From Vanessa cardui (taxonomy: Eukaryota > Arthropoda > Insecta > Lepidoptera > Nymphalidae), in the NCBI RefSeq assembly GCF_905220365.1, contig NC_061152.1, positions 4,639,001-4,703,000 on the forward strand: DNA of 64,000 bases, written 5' to 3'. The translations under genes and the position numbers were made by a program. The notes beneath the pieces are model-generated. The model was not told the DNA's origin and searched no databases. It worked only from the letters and a program-made list of their open reading frames with translations. Numbering within the stretch: the first letter of the stretch is position 1; each line of letters opens with the position of its first letter. This document shows positions 56,470-64,000 of the stretch, in pieces.

Positions 56470-57115
56470 TTTCATGATAATTGCCAGAACAGTTGTTTTA
56501 GACCATTGTGTGAATAACGACACAACAATATGCGCTAATGTTCAGAAATAAATGGCGAGGAAGTGGACGCCGGCTTGCACGAAGATTGATTTTGTAATTT
56601 AGTACTTTTATGGAGTTTTTCTATGTCGAGTCGATTTCGAGGAATTGAATCAGAACGCTCTGTTGCTTGAATCACTAGTCGGTCGAGTAATTTATTTGTA
56701 GTTTGAACAAATAGTAAATGTAAAAGAGAAATTTACACTGAACTAATACTTTGTGACACCCCTACCAACAGAGAAAGTCGCAACGCCAGCCCGCCTTAAT
56801 CCAGGCTGCAGAGGGTGAAAAATACCTGAGCAATGGTGCACTAGGGGCGGCTCAGCGGTAATGGTCGTGGACCATCTGTGAGCCGCCCCAGAAAGTGTCT
56901 TAAACACCTTTTTTCGGAGAAGGGAAAATCAACAGAACACTGCTCGCACCCGGGCGCTCGTAGTGCTTAGGATAAGGTGCTGCACCAAACAGCAGTAAAT
57001 ATACTTGTAGTGTAGAAGATCTCTGAGACGGGTTTCTGTGCCATTGCGTCGGATGAACGTCGTCTAAGCTGCTTCGATGCCTTTCCGTTCTAATTGTGTC
57101 TTATTTTCTTTCCAG
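56470..57115. other. intron tail before the RRM1 core exon, with structured GC-rich block
   Basis: 56760-57010 is GC-richer than its surroundings and holds the hairpin at 56844-56889. I do not recognise it as one of the repeat families here. The 3' splice site with TTTCTTTCCAG closes the intron at 57115. Confidence 0.45.
56844..56889. other. strong two-step GC-rich hairpin
   Basis: GGGGCGGCTCA (56844-56854) pairs perfectly with TGAGCCGCCCC (56879-56889). Inside, ATGGTC (56861-56866) pairs with GACCAT (56870-56875) around a GTG loop. See findings. Confidence 0.85.
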
Positions 57116-57228
57116 ATGAAATCACGTCATCGTTCCGACGTTTCGGGCCGCTGGTCGTCGACTGGCCCCACAAAGCCGAGAGCAAGAGTTATTTTCCGCC
57201 CAAGGGATACGCGTTTCTGCTGTTCCAA
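57116..57228 (+). CDS. orb2: orb2 coding exon, RRM1 core
   Basis: This 113-base exon lies between TTTCCAG and AAGTGAGT. It reads (D)EITSSFRRFGPLVVDWPHKA followed by ESKSYFPPKGYAFLLFQ. PKGYAFLLF is the RNP1 strand of RRM1 with its two aromatic RNA-contacting positions. The DWPHK insert and FPPKGY are typical of CPEB RRM1. It ends in phase 0. A GC-rich hairpin lies about 230 bases upstream in the intron (see findings). Confidence 0.96.
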
Positions 57229-57821
57229 GTGAGTGCCAATTGTTTGAACGTTGACTTTGCTTTCATTTTTCCATTTGTTTAGTTATAAGATTTAAGTCAA
57301 CTGCCTCTAGTCTACTCCAACCGCAAAAGGCCAAAAGCCAATAGGAAGACGTTGATAGTTCGAATAAGCTGATATTCAAAATGGATTTGCAAAATAAATG
57401 ACGTATGTATTGTACGACGATTGTTATATCCATTGTTATGTGAATGAATATTAAACTGGAATATGGTAATATAAGTCAAGAACTGTTAGTAGTCCACAAT
57501 ATAGCTGAGCTATTATCAAGCGGTTTGGAATTCGTAAATGGAAGGTTTATTCCTTCTTTGACTGAAAAAGACTGATGTACACGTAATTAATAAAAGGTTA
57601 AATTAAAAGGTACATCACATGATCATCTCTGAATCGCGCTGCATAATTTAAGTATAAGTTTTACGTATAATGGTTTAGAATTTATTTCACTTGGGCATTG
57701 CAATAGTGTCCTTTTTTTCTCGACAAAAACTATTTAAAGATGTATATAGAACTTCTTACTCTACATATAAAAAATAGCAGATAGTCGTATAAATTTTGAA
57801 TGTGTACGTATGTGCTTTCAG

Positions 57822-58032
57822 GACGAGAGTTCAGTAGCGGCGCTCATGGAGGCCTGCATCACAGACGACGACAAGCTGTACCTGTGCGTGTCGTCGCCAA
57901 CGATCCGGGACAAGCCGGTGCAGATCAGGCCCTGGAGGCTGGCCGACGCTGACTTCGTACTGGACGCGAGCATGCCCCTGGACCCGAGGAAGACCGTCTT
58001 CGTCGGTGGTGTTCCTCGTCCGTTGAAGGCTG
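57822..58032 (+). CDS. orb2: orb2 coding exon, end of RRM1 and start of RRM2
   Basis: This 211-base exon lies between GCTTTCAG and GGTGAGT. It begins DESSVAALMEACITDDDKLY, continues LCVSSPTIRDKPVQIRPW (last strand of RRM1) and then the short linker LADADFVLDASMPLDPRK. It ends TVFVGGVPRPLKA, where VFVGGV is the RNP2 strand of RRM2. The fixed short linker between the two RRMs is a CPEB feature. The leftover G completes Val in the next exon. Confidence 0.97.
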
Positions 58033-58093
58033 GTGAGTTTGATACATCCAACTCTTTTGAAATTACCATTATTTACACAGGTACAAAAAAAAC

Positions 58094-58376
58094 GCACTGG
58101 CCCAGTGGTATAGAACTCAATACGCCTCAGCTGACGATGCATGTTCTAACCCCAGACAACACTAAAATCAATGTTCTTAATGTGTTTATAATGTGCTAGG
58201 TGGTAAAGAAAAACACTATGAGGAAGAATTTAACACAGAAACGTGTAGGTCATGTCTAAATTAAAAACTAAATTCTACCATATTTTCACCCAATAACCCT
58301 CTTTGGAGCACCTTGGTAGAATCTTGAAGGAGGCCCTAGCTAAGCTGTGAGACATTTACAGGCTGTTATTTTATGA
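58094..58376 (+). mobile_element. SINE family A, old and diverged
   Basis: CTGGCCCAGTGGTATAGAAC, TTAATGTGTTTATAATGTGC, AGGAGGCCCTAGCTAAGC and CATTTACAGGCTGTTATTTT. The in-frame read-through after the exon at 57822 into this repeat is intronic. Confidence 0.65.
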
Positions 58377-58879
58377 ACAAAGGAGTAGTTACTGAGTCTG
58401 TTACCGGTTTTCCTCGTCAGAATCTGTGTTCTAAACTGTGAAGATTGCTTTATATAATCTTATACAAATTAATTGAAAACTTTTCATTGAGACTACATAC
58501 CCGTTATGGCTTTGTATAGTATGGTTTCCCGCATAGTGTCAGTAACAGCTGTTGACCTGTTGTGTATCTGAATAAGAAATATTTACTCTTCTATAATAAT
58601 ATTATAAATGAGGAAGTAACATAGTCTGACCGTAAAGTTTCATGGATAAAAAAATAATTCGATGCACTGAATTTGATCGAATTTAACCTAAAGAATACCC
58701 CTGGACCTTTTAATACCTTACATCTATACCGCCTTTAAAATATGGACGGAATTTTAGGCGAATAGTAGTTAAAAGTCCAAAATATCTCCAAGGAATCATC
58801 AATTACCTTTACAGATATAACATGCCTATAGATTTGGTTGTTTTGGTGCTGACTTCAGAGATAATTTTGATCATTTCAG

Positions 58880-58965
58880 TGGAGCTCGCTATGATCATGG
58901 ACCGGCTGTACGGCGGCGTGTGCTATGCCGGCATCGATACAGATCCTGAGCTGAAGTATCCGAAG
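58880..58965 (+). CDS. orb2: orb2 coding exon, RRM2 middle
   Basis: This 86-base exon lies between CATTTCAG and AAGGTGAGG. It reads (V)ELAMIMDRLYGGVCYAGI then DTDPELKYPK, covering helix 1 and strand 2 of RRM2. The sequence is essentially invariant in CPEB2-4 proteins as I remember them. It ends in phase 0. Confidence 0.97.
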
Positions 58966-59369
58966 GTGAGGTCGCCACTTTATGCGCTACATCTGTTAAC
59001 ACATTCAATACGGAGCGAGGTCTGATACACCTCGTCGTCCTTGTGGGTTAAGGGTTAAGTTTTCTATCGTGTAGAGGCCGTAACGTCTGTTTGATGTATT
59101 GTAGGAAAGTGATAAATATATTTATATGATGCTTATTGAAAACAGAGTGCTATGCTGTACCTACTTATTAAGGGGTCTCTTTGACCACGTGCCGCACTGA
59201 AGATATAAAATTCGACCGAATGGTAGTCACAAAAAAATCAAGTTTCAGTTTCATAAACGTTACGTAATAAGCCCCGTACTGATATTATAGTAGTTTTCAT
59301 ACGAGGTCTTAAAGACCGCTTTCTATCTTCAGCTTTACTCCAATATGCAGTTATTTCTTTTTAATGATA

Positions 59370-59510
59370 TAGGTGGGTAGGGGTGGATGGGAAAGTTATC
59401 CCATTATTATATTATTGTGCCTGTAGTTACGCTCCCTCACTAGTCAAACTAGAACACAACAATACTAAATATTGCTGTTTGGTGGTAGAATATATCTGAA
59501 GTGTGTGGTA
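59370..59510 (+). mobile_element. repeat family C fragment
   Basis: ATTGTGCCTGTAGTTACGCT and TTGCTGTTTGGTGGTAGAAT. Confidence 0.55.
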
Positions 59511-59613
59511 CCGTCTCAGAATTTAATAGAATCCGACCACCAAATATTCTCTGTAATGTATACATTGTCCACAAAAAATGCCGTCAAAGACAAAAGTTTG
59601 CCGTCGATTCCAG

Positions 59614-59715
59614 GGGGCGGGTCGCGTGGCGTTCTCCAACCAGCAGTCGTACATAGCGGCCATCTCTGCTCGCTTCGTCCAGCTGCAGCACGGGGACATC
59701 GACAAGCGGGTCGAG
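59614..59715 (+). CDS. orb2: orb2 coding exon, RRM2 RNP1
   Basis: This 102-base exon lies between GATTCCAG and GAGGTGAGG. It reads GAGRVAFSNQQSYIAAISAR then FVQLQHGDIDKRVE. GAGRVAFS is the RNP1 strand of RRM2 and the rest is helix 2. Both ends are in phase 0. A 25-base CA microsatellite starts 33 bases after the donor. Confidence 0.97.
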
Positions 59716-59747
59716 GTGAGGGTTTGGCTTTGGAGATACTGTGCAAA

Positions 59748-59772
59748 ACACACACACACACACACACACACA
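59748..59772 (+). repeat. CA microsatellite next to the RRM2 exon donor
   Basis: Twelve AC units starting 33 bases after the donor at 59715. The small frames made of CVCVCV or THTHTH around it are artefacts. Confidence 0.95.
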
Positions 59773-60044
59773 TCTTATGAATTAGAAGATTACTTTTTGG
59801 AAACCGTCCTGAATTTGGGTTCGGGGTTGGATTGGGTTACATCATAGGACTGATTATACAATAAGTGTAAATATAATATGATTAATTAAATATAATTTTA
59901 AAGAGCAATTAAGCGAGTTTCTTCCGTTTCTTCTAGTTGGAGTCTTTCCAAAAGCCATAATGAATATCAGACATTTTAACTTTGCCGTTTCATAAAATCA
60001 ATTATTTTTATAAATGCCGCGGAAAAGAAGGCATTTTATTCCAT

Positions 60045-60237
60045 TCAATTGGATTTACTGCATACATATATGATTTTGATTTTTTTAAATGCTGTAAAAG
60101 AGTGACTACTGAGTTTCCGGTTCTTATCGGTAGAATCTACATTCGAAATGACGGTAGCTTCACTTATTGTAGTTGTTAAATGACGATTCAAAAGTGCCTG
60201 TAAAAGTCTACATGAATAAAGTATATTTTGATTTTGA
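60045..60237 (+). mobile_element. LINE 3'-tail repeat
   Basis: TGACTACTGAGTTTCCGG, CACTTATTGTAGTTGTTAAA and AATAAAGTATATTTTGATTT. Confidence 0.6.
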
Positions 60238-60239
60238 TC

Positions 60240-61055
60240 ACAGATTACTCACGTTCTCGACCAATAGTAGCGCGTCAATTTTCTGTCAAATGTTGTATAT
60301 TTATATAAGATTTTAAATCAACATGGGTGTTTTTATTACTAAAGTTAATTTTGGGATATTTACCATGTTTTTACACGGGATCGAGTGTCGAGTGTACATA
60401 AAATAAATATAAATAAAAATAATAGTGACAATAGTAGTGGTAACTGGTGTTGACAGCAAACGTACGAGAAAGGAGGTAGTCCGATATGGACACTTCTAAC
60501 TTTATCGACATCTACCCGCTAACTTGAACGTGAACAAGACATTCGTAGATAATGTCGAAATATCGAGCTCGTCTGCTCAAACAATTACAGCAAATACTTG
60601 CTAATTCCGACACAATGGCTCGATATTCATAGCATTATTGAAACACAAAACTCAACTACTCGATCAATTAAAGCAAACACCTACTGATTCGATACAAGGA
60701 CTCAACGCTGTAAAGTGCTCGAAACGTCGGGATGTTAAAAATAATTAATACACGCGATTTAAATCCGTTATAGCTTGTTTTATTTCAATACTTTTTCTTC
60801 TTTAAATAATTAATTATTATGAAAACGTATCTACACAAGCCAAAATTTTAAATATGGTGATTTTTTTGGCATAATACGCAACGGAGTCTTGATCGGAGTC
60901 GAAAACGGATAAAAATAAAGAACATGGTAAATGTCCCGTAGTTAATACCTTTACTTGTATATTTAGCTGAGCGAGAGTAATGTTGGCTTTGTGTGTTCCG
61001 TAGGTAATACCTTTATATTTAGCGGAGCGAGAGTAACGTAGGCTTGTGTGTGCAG
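60240..61055. other. intron without recognised repeats
   Basis: No repeat family match. A 35-base near-duplication (GTAATACCTTTATATTTAGC..GAGCGAGAGTAA) occurs at 60942-60980 and 61002-61036, just before the acceptor at 61055. Confidence 0.4.
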
Positions 61056-61160
61056 GTGAAGCCGTACGTGCTGGACGACCAGATGTGCGACGAGTGCGCG
61101 GGCGCGCGCTGCGGCTCCAAGTTCGCGCCCTTCTTCTGCGCCAACGTCACCTGCCTGCAG
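61056..61160 (+). CDS. orb2: orb2 coding exon, end of RRM2 and first half of the ZZ domain
   Basis: This 105-base exon lies between GTGTGCAG and CAGGTGAGT. It reads VKPYVLDDQMCDECAGARCG then SKFAPFFCANVTCLQ. VKPYVLDDQ is the last strand of RRM2. The Cys pairs CDEC and C-x(7)-C-x(4)-C begin the C-terminal zinc-binding ZZ (CEBP_ZZ) domain. Both ends are in phase 0. Confidence 0.97.
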
Positions 61161-61267
61161 GTGAGTGCCACACACAGTACACCTCGTACACAGGGTTAGC
61201 CGACCTCGTGCAGGAGAGGAATATGGAAAAATCCAAAAGAAACCTTCGTCCCAATATTGACGACCTC

Positions 61268-61490
61268 CATGCTCAAGTGGTACACCGGTTTTCATGGGTA
61301 CGCCAATCTGAGGTCCCGGGTTCGTCCGGCCGAGTCGATGTAGATTACCATTAGTTTTCTATGTTGTCCCGGGTCTGGGTGTTTGTGGTACCGTCGTTAC
61401 TTCTGATTTTCCATAACACAAGTGTTAGCTACTTACATTGGGATTAGAGTGATGTATGTGATGTTGTCTCATATTTATTTATTTATTTAT
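61268..61490 (+). mobile_element. SINE family B
   Basis: CTCAAGTGGTACACCGGTTT, GAGGTCCCGGGTTCGTCCGG, TTCTGATTTTCCATAACACA and an ATTTATTTATTTAT tail. It lies in the intron that splits the ZZ domain. Confidence 0.8.
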
Positions 61491-61882
61491 AATATTATAA
61501 CGAGAAGAAAAAATGATGGCGAAGAAAATATCAAAAATAATTGCTCTCTTAGGGTTCCATATAAGATCGCTTCATTTACCTTCTGTCGGTTTGTCAAGAG
61601 CCTTATTCGTGGTATAAAGTTGAAATGAATACCAAATACCTAGACTATTCTATCGCATCTCTCTTTCTCGTTTTCAAATGGAATCAAACCTACAAAATAT
61701 TTCCCGTTGACCTAGAATTATGTTTGACAAGAGGCAATAACACAAGTATGGGACAAAATCGGAAAACCGTCAATTTGACCGAGACTACTAACTTCTACCT
61801 CTAAAGTGGTTCATTTGCTTTAGAATTGTCTTAAATGTTTAAGTGATTTGTTTTGTTAATGTATCTATTGCTTATTTTCCAG

Positions 61883-61999
61883 TACTACTGCGAGCACTGC
61901 TGGGCCACCATACACTCCAGGCCGGGCCGTGAGTTCCACAAGCCTCTGGTGAAGGAGGGAGCTGACCGCCCGCGGGCCGTGCCCTTCCGCTGGTGTTAG
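61883..61999 (+). CDS. orb2: orb2 terminal coding exon, ZZ domain C-terminus and stop
   Basis: This 117-base coding part follows TATTTTCCAG. It reads YYCEHCWATIHSRPGREFHK then PLVKEGADRPRAVPFRWC and TAG at 61997-61999. The Cys and His residues of CEHC and IHS..REFH complete the zinc ligands of the ZZ domain. The PLVKEG-x-DRPR-x-V-x-FRW ending is characteristic of CPEB2-4. The exon continues into the 3' UTR. Confidence 0.97.
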   Translation, partial: YYCEHCWATIHSRPGREFHKPLVKEGADRPRAVPFRWC

Positions 62000-62518
62000 C
62001 TCGCGAGGTAGAGGGGAGGTGGGGGGGCGGGGAGTGCCGGGGGAGGGCGAGGAATGATCTGAAACGATTTAAAGGAAGACTTGCGATGCGGCTCCAAGAT
62101 GTTTTTCGATATTGATGTGAAGAATTAAGCAATATTGGGAATTAAATAGGAATTAGTTTGAATTGAATAGAAATAGTGGGTAGTGTTTGTTGGTGAGTAG
62201 GAAATTATACATCACAGCTTAAGTTAGGGGATGGGGAGCGGCGGCGAGGATACTTGGAACGGATACCCCCCGGCACTGGACGCGAAACTCGATAGAAGAA
62301 ATAGACCATCTCCCCTAAAAGAAGAATTGAATTTTTGAGGAAAATTCGATTCGGATCTAGCAACACTGGCTTTGGATGCGAGATGTAGGAAAAATGTTAG
62401 CGTTCTCGTCGAGACACTTGGAATACAATACTTGGTGCGTCTATGTTGACGGCGCGCGGCGTTTTGCGGCGTTTTTGTCTTTTTTAAATCGGTATTTTGA
62501 CAGTTCACTTTCTAGAAT

Positions 62519-62680
62519 AATAAAAATAAAAATCCACGGCTTTTAGTACCTGCGTGAAAGTGTCGCGAAATGTCGCCGTCGCTGTATCGCCTCCGGATGT
62601 GACGTAATAATATCGATTGTTGGAAAATGAATAAATAAAAAAATAATAATAAATAATAATAATAATAAAAGGCAACATTA
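62519..62680 (+). terminator. candidate proximal polyadenylation signal cluster of orb2
   Basis: AATAAA occurs at 62519-62524 and 62525-62530, and again near 62630-62635, followed by an AAT-repeat stretch. A proximal poly(A) site here would give a 3' UTR of about 0.6-0.7 kb without the downstream CPE, Pumilio and hairpin elements. Confidence 0.35.
62640..62672 (+). repeat. AAT-rich microsatellite in the 3' UTR
   Basis: Interrupted AAT repeat following AATAAA motifs. Confidence 0.85.
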
Positions 62681-64000
62681 TCCAATTAATGTTAAGCGAA
62701 ATATATAGAATTCAAGTACAATTTGCTTGTTGGATTTCTTGTTGGACGCGTTGAAATTTGTAACTGTGTTGGCAGTTTCTGAAAATCTACCATAATGGTA
62801 GGTTTCGTGTGATGAGAAATTTGATAAGGACTTCGATTTAAGTAAAATGTGTATTCGAAAAAAAAAAAAATAACTTAGCTAGTTGTCAGTTTGTCGTTTG
62901 TGGATAAGCTCTGTAACGTCTTGGTGGCGCGTCCCGACAAAAATGTCGCGTCGCTGTCGCGCGGTTTTGTCGCGGGCGCGGACGCTCATTTATCGTAAGA
63001 TATTAATGTAAGACTTAAGTGGATTCACATTTTTTCGAAAAAAAAAAAAACCATAATTGTACCTGTGTAGCTAGAGTGAATTTCCCGTTTTCCCCCCTTT
63101 TTTGTTTTTTATTATTTAACTTGGATATTGTTGCGATATATAGAATATTCGATTGATTTATCACGTCGTTTATTACTGATTTAGAGTCATCGATCGTTCG
63201 ATTATCGATTTTGTTTTCGAACGATTATGCAACGATCGTTGGATATCGATTATTGAATCGTTCGAATCGTGTTGAGCGAGTTTGGAGAGGATTTTATTGT
63301 AGCTTTGTTGCAGATTAATTTGAAGATGGTTTTGTTCCTGCACTAGTGACGACTTTCCCGGGAGGCGGTATAGACTGGGTTTTTTAGTACAAAGTTGAAA
63401 AAAAAAAATACGTTACCAATCTTGGCTGTAGGCTCCTCGCGAGTTGATTCTTATATTTTTTTAGTATTAAAAATATAATATATATATTTTTTGGATCCGC
63501 CGGGGTAGTGCAATAGTTGTTAGAGTAGTTACCTATAAGATTATATATAACCAAAAGTCTAGTGTAAATAATTGTTCCAATTTATGATGTAACATCAGAT
63601 TGTCGTCTCGATTAGTATCGTATGTACCGGACCCGATTGTGTCAAAGTTTGATCGGTTTTGGAATGGTTGAAGTTGCGTAAGATTCGACGCTGAGTCATT
63701 CGATGTTCGGAGAGACATAACGACGAGGCTTGGGTGTGTACTTAATTTTTCCTTCGGATACAGACGTCGTATCCCGACCGACCACGGACTCTGAGACTGT
63801 AGCTAAAAGACTAGCGCGAATTTTTTGATGAGTTTATTCATGATTTTTGTAGACGTTTTTTCGTGTCGTGTATTTTTCGGTAGATGTTGAGGCGAAGTGC
63901 CTTCGTGCGGCGCATGGTTGAACGTACCCCTCCCGTGCTTGATTTGATAGCTTAATTATAATTGCGATCGTATTTTCGATCGAACGATGGATCGATCGAT

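Larger units (their letters stand above)
12308..61999 (+). other. orb2: orb2 (CPEB2/3/4-type translational regulator), 3' part of the transcription unit
   Basis: This entry spans the visible coding part of the gene; exons are listed separately. Proteins of this family bind U-rich cytoplasmic polyadenylation elements in mRNA 3' UTRs and repress or activate translation, including at synapses and in the germ line. The nine exons join in one frame with GT-AG introns and total 1,068 bases (355 codons plus stop). The product reads in order: DIMRA segment, Gly/Ala/Ser/Pro linker, RRM1, RRM2, ZZ. The RRM-ZZ part is nearly identical to the vertebrate CPEB3/4 sequence as I remember it, and the SLE-x-x-L-x-DIMRA segment marks the CPEB2-4/Orb2 branch rather than CPEB1/Orb. 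The N-terminal exons lie left of the window. Introns range from under 1 kb in the RRM part to 35.5 kb after the DIMRA exon. Confidence 0.95.
62000..64000 (+). other. orb2: orb2 3' UTR (probably continuing past the window)
   Basis: No further ORF or recognised repeat appears after the stop. Candidate AATAAA signals cluster at 62519-62535 and 62630-62680, next to an AAT-rich run. TTTTAT motifs, which match the CPEB target consensus UUUUAU, occur at 63107-63112 and 63292-63297. A perfect Pumilio element TGTAAATA lies at 63563-63570. CpG-rich blocks (TGTCGCG repeats near 62560 and 62940) and ATCGAT/CGATCG-rich hairpins (63187-63270, 63960-64000) make it unlike the introns. Which poly(A) site is used cannot be told. 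Confidence 0.7.

Noticed and set aside
57818..58142. Antisense frames of 83 and 103 codons over the orb2 RRM exon
   Set aside because: Shadows of a GC-rich conserved exon; the sense strand encodes RRM1/RRM2.
59516..59847. Frames containing CVCVCV or HTHTHT runs
   Set aside because: Products of the CA microsatellite next to the orb2 exon.
1..64000. CRISPR array, phage, operon or bacterial defence system
   Set aside because: No direct-repeat/spacer layout, no prokaryotic gene density or ribosome binding sites. GT-AG introns, SINEs and Helitrons show insect nuclear DNA.

Overview
This window is eukaryotic nuclear DNA from an insect, almost certainly a lepidopteran and probably a butterfly. It is AT-rich, its genes have long introns, and it is packed with short non-autonomous mobile elements of kinds common in moths and butterflies: tRNA-derived SINEs, small Helitrons ending in CTAG|T, TIR MITEs and LINE 3' tails. 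The species cannot be named from sequence alone.

One host gene is visible, on the + strand: orb2, a cytoplasmic polyadenylation element-binding protein of the CPEB2/3/4 group. Nine phase-compatible exons run from 12308 to the stop codon at 61999: 12308-12392, 47903-48022, 49426-49554, 57116-57228, 57822-58032, 58880-58965, 59614-59715, 61056-61160 and 61883-61999. They encode the conserved DIMRA segment, a low-complexity linker, two RRMs and the C-terminal zinc-binding ZZ domain. The true N-terminus, expected to hold the Gln-rich region, lies left of the window. The 3' UTR begins at 62000 and probably reaches or passes the right edge.

A candidate alternative first exon (ATG 42877, donor after 42943) lies in the 35.5-kb intron. 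It is in phase with the 47903 exon and would give a complete 349-residue short isoform that lacks the upstream N-terminal region. This is the most interesting host-gene observation. Promoter-like islands near 18050-18260 and 11290-11670 are weaker candidates.

Layout. Positions 1-12307 are intron (or upstream) sequence with SINE, LINE and Helitron debris. 12308-12392 is the DIMRA exon. 12393-47902 is a giant intron with nested mobile elements and the alternative first exon. 47903-49554 holds the linker exon and the exon that starts RRM1. 49555-57115 is an intron holding a hAT-type MITE with a perfect 8-bp target duplication and a 5'-truncated LINE with an intact reverse transcriptase in antisense. 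57116-61999 is the compact RRM1-RRM2-ZZ part. 62000-64000 is 3' UTR with CPE and Pumilio motifs and mutually exclusive hairpins. No CRISPR array, rRNA, functional tRNA or prokaryotic feature is present.

Exon borders are exact readings of splice junctions. Repeat borders are estimates to about 5-20 bases unless a target duplication is stated. Repeat families were defined by comparing copies within this window.
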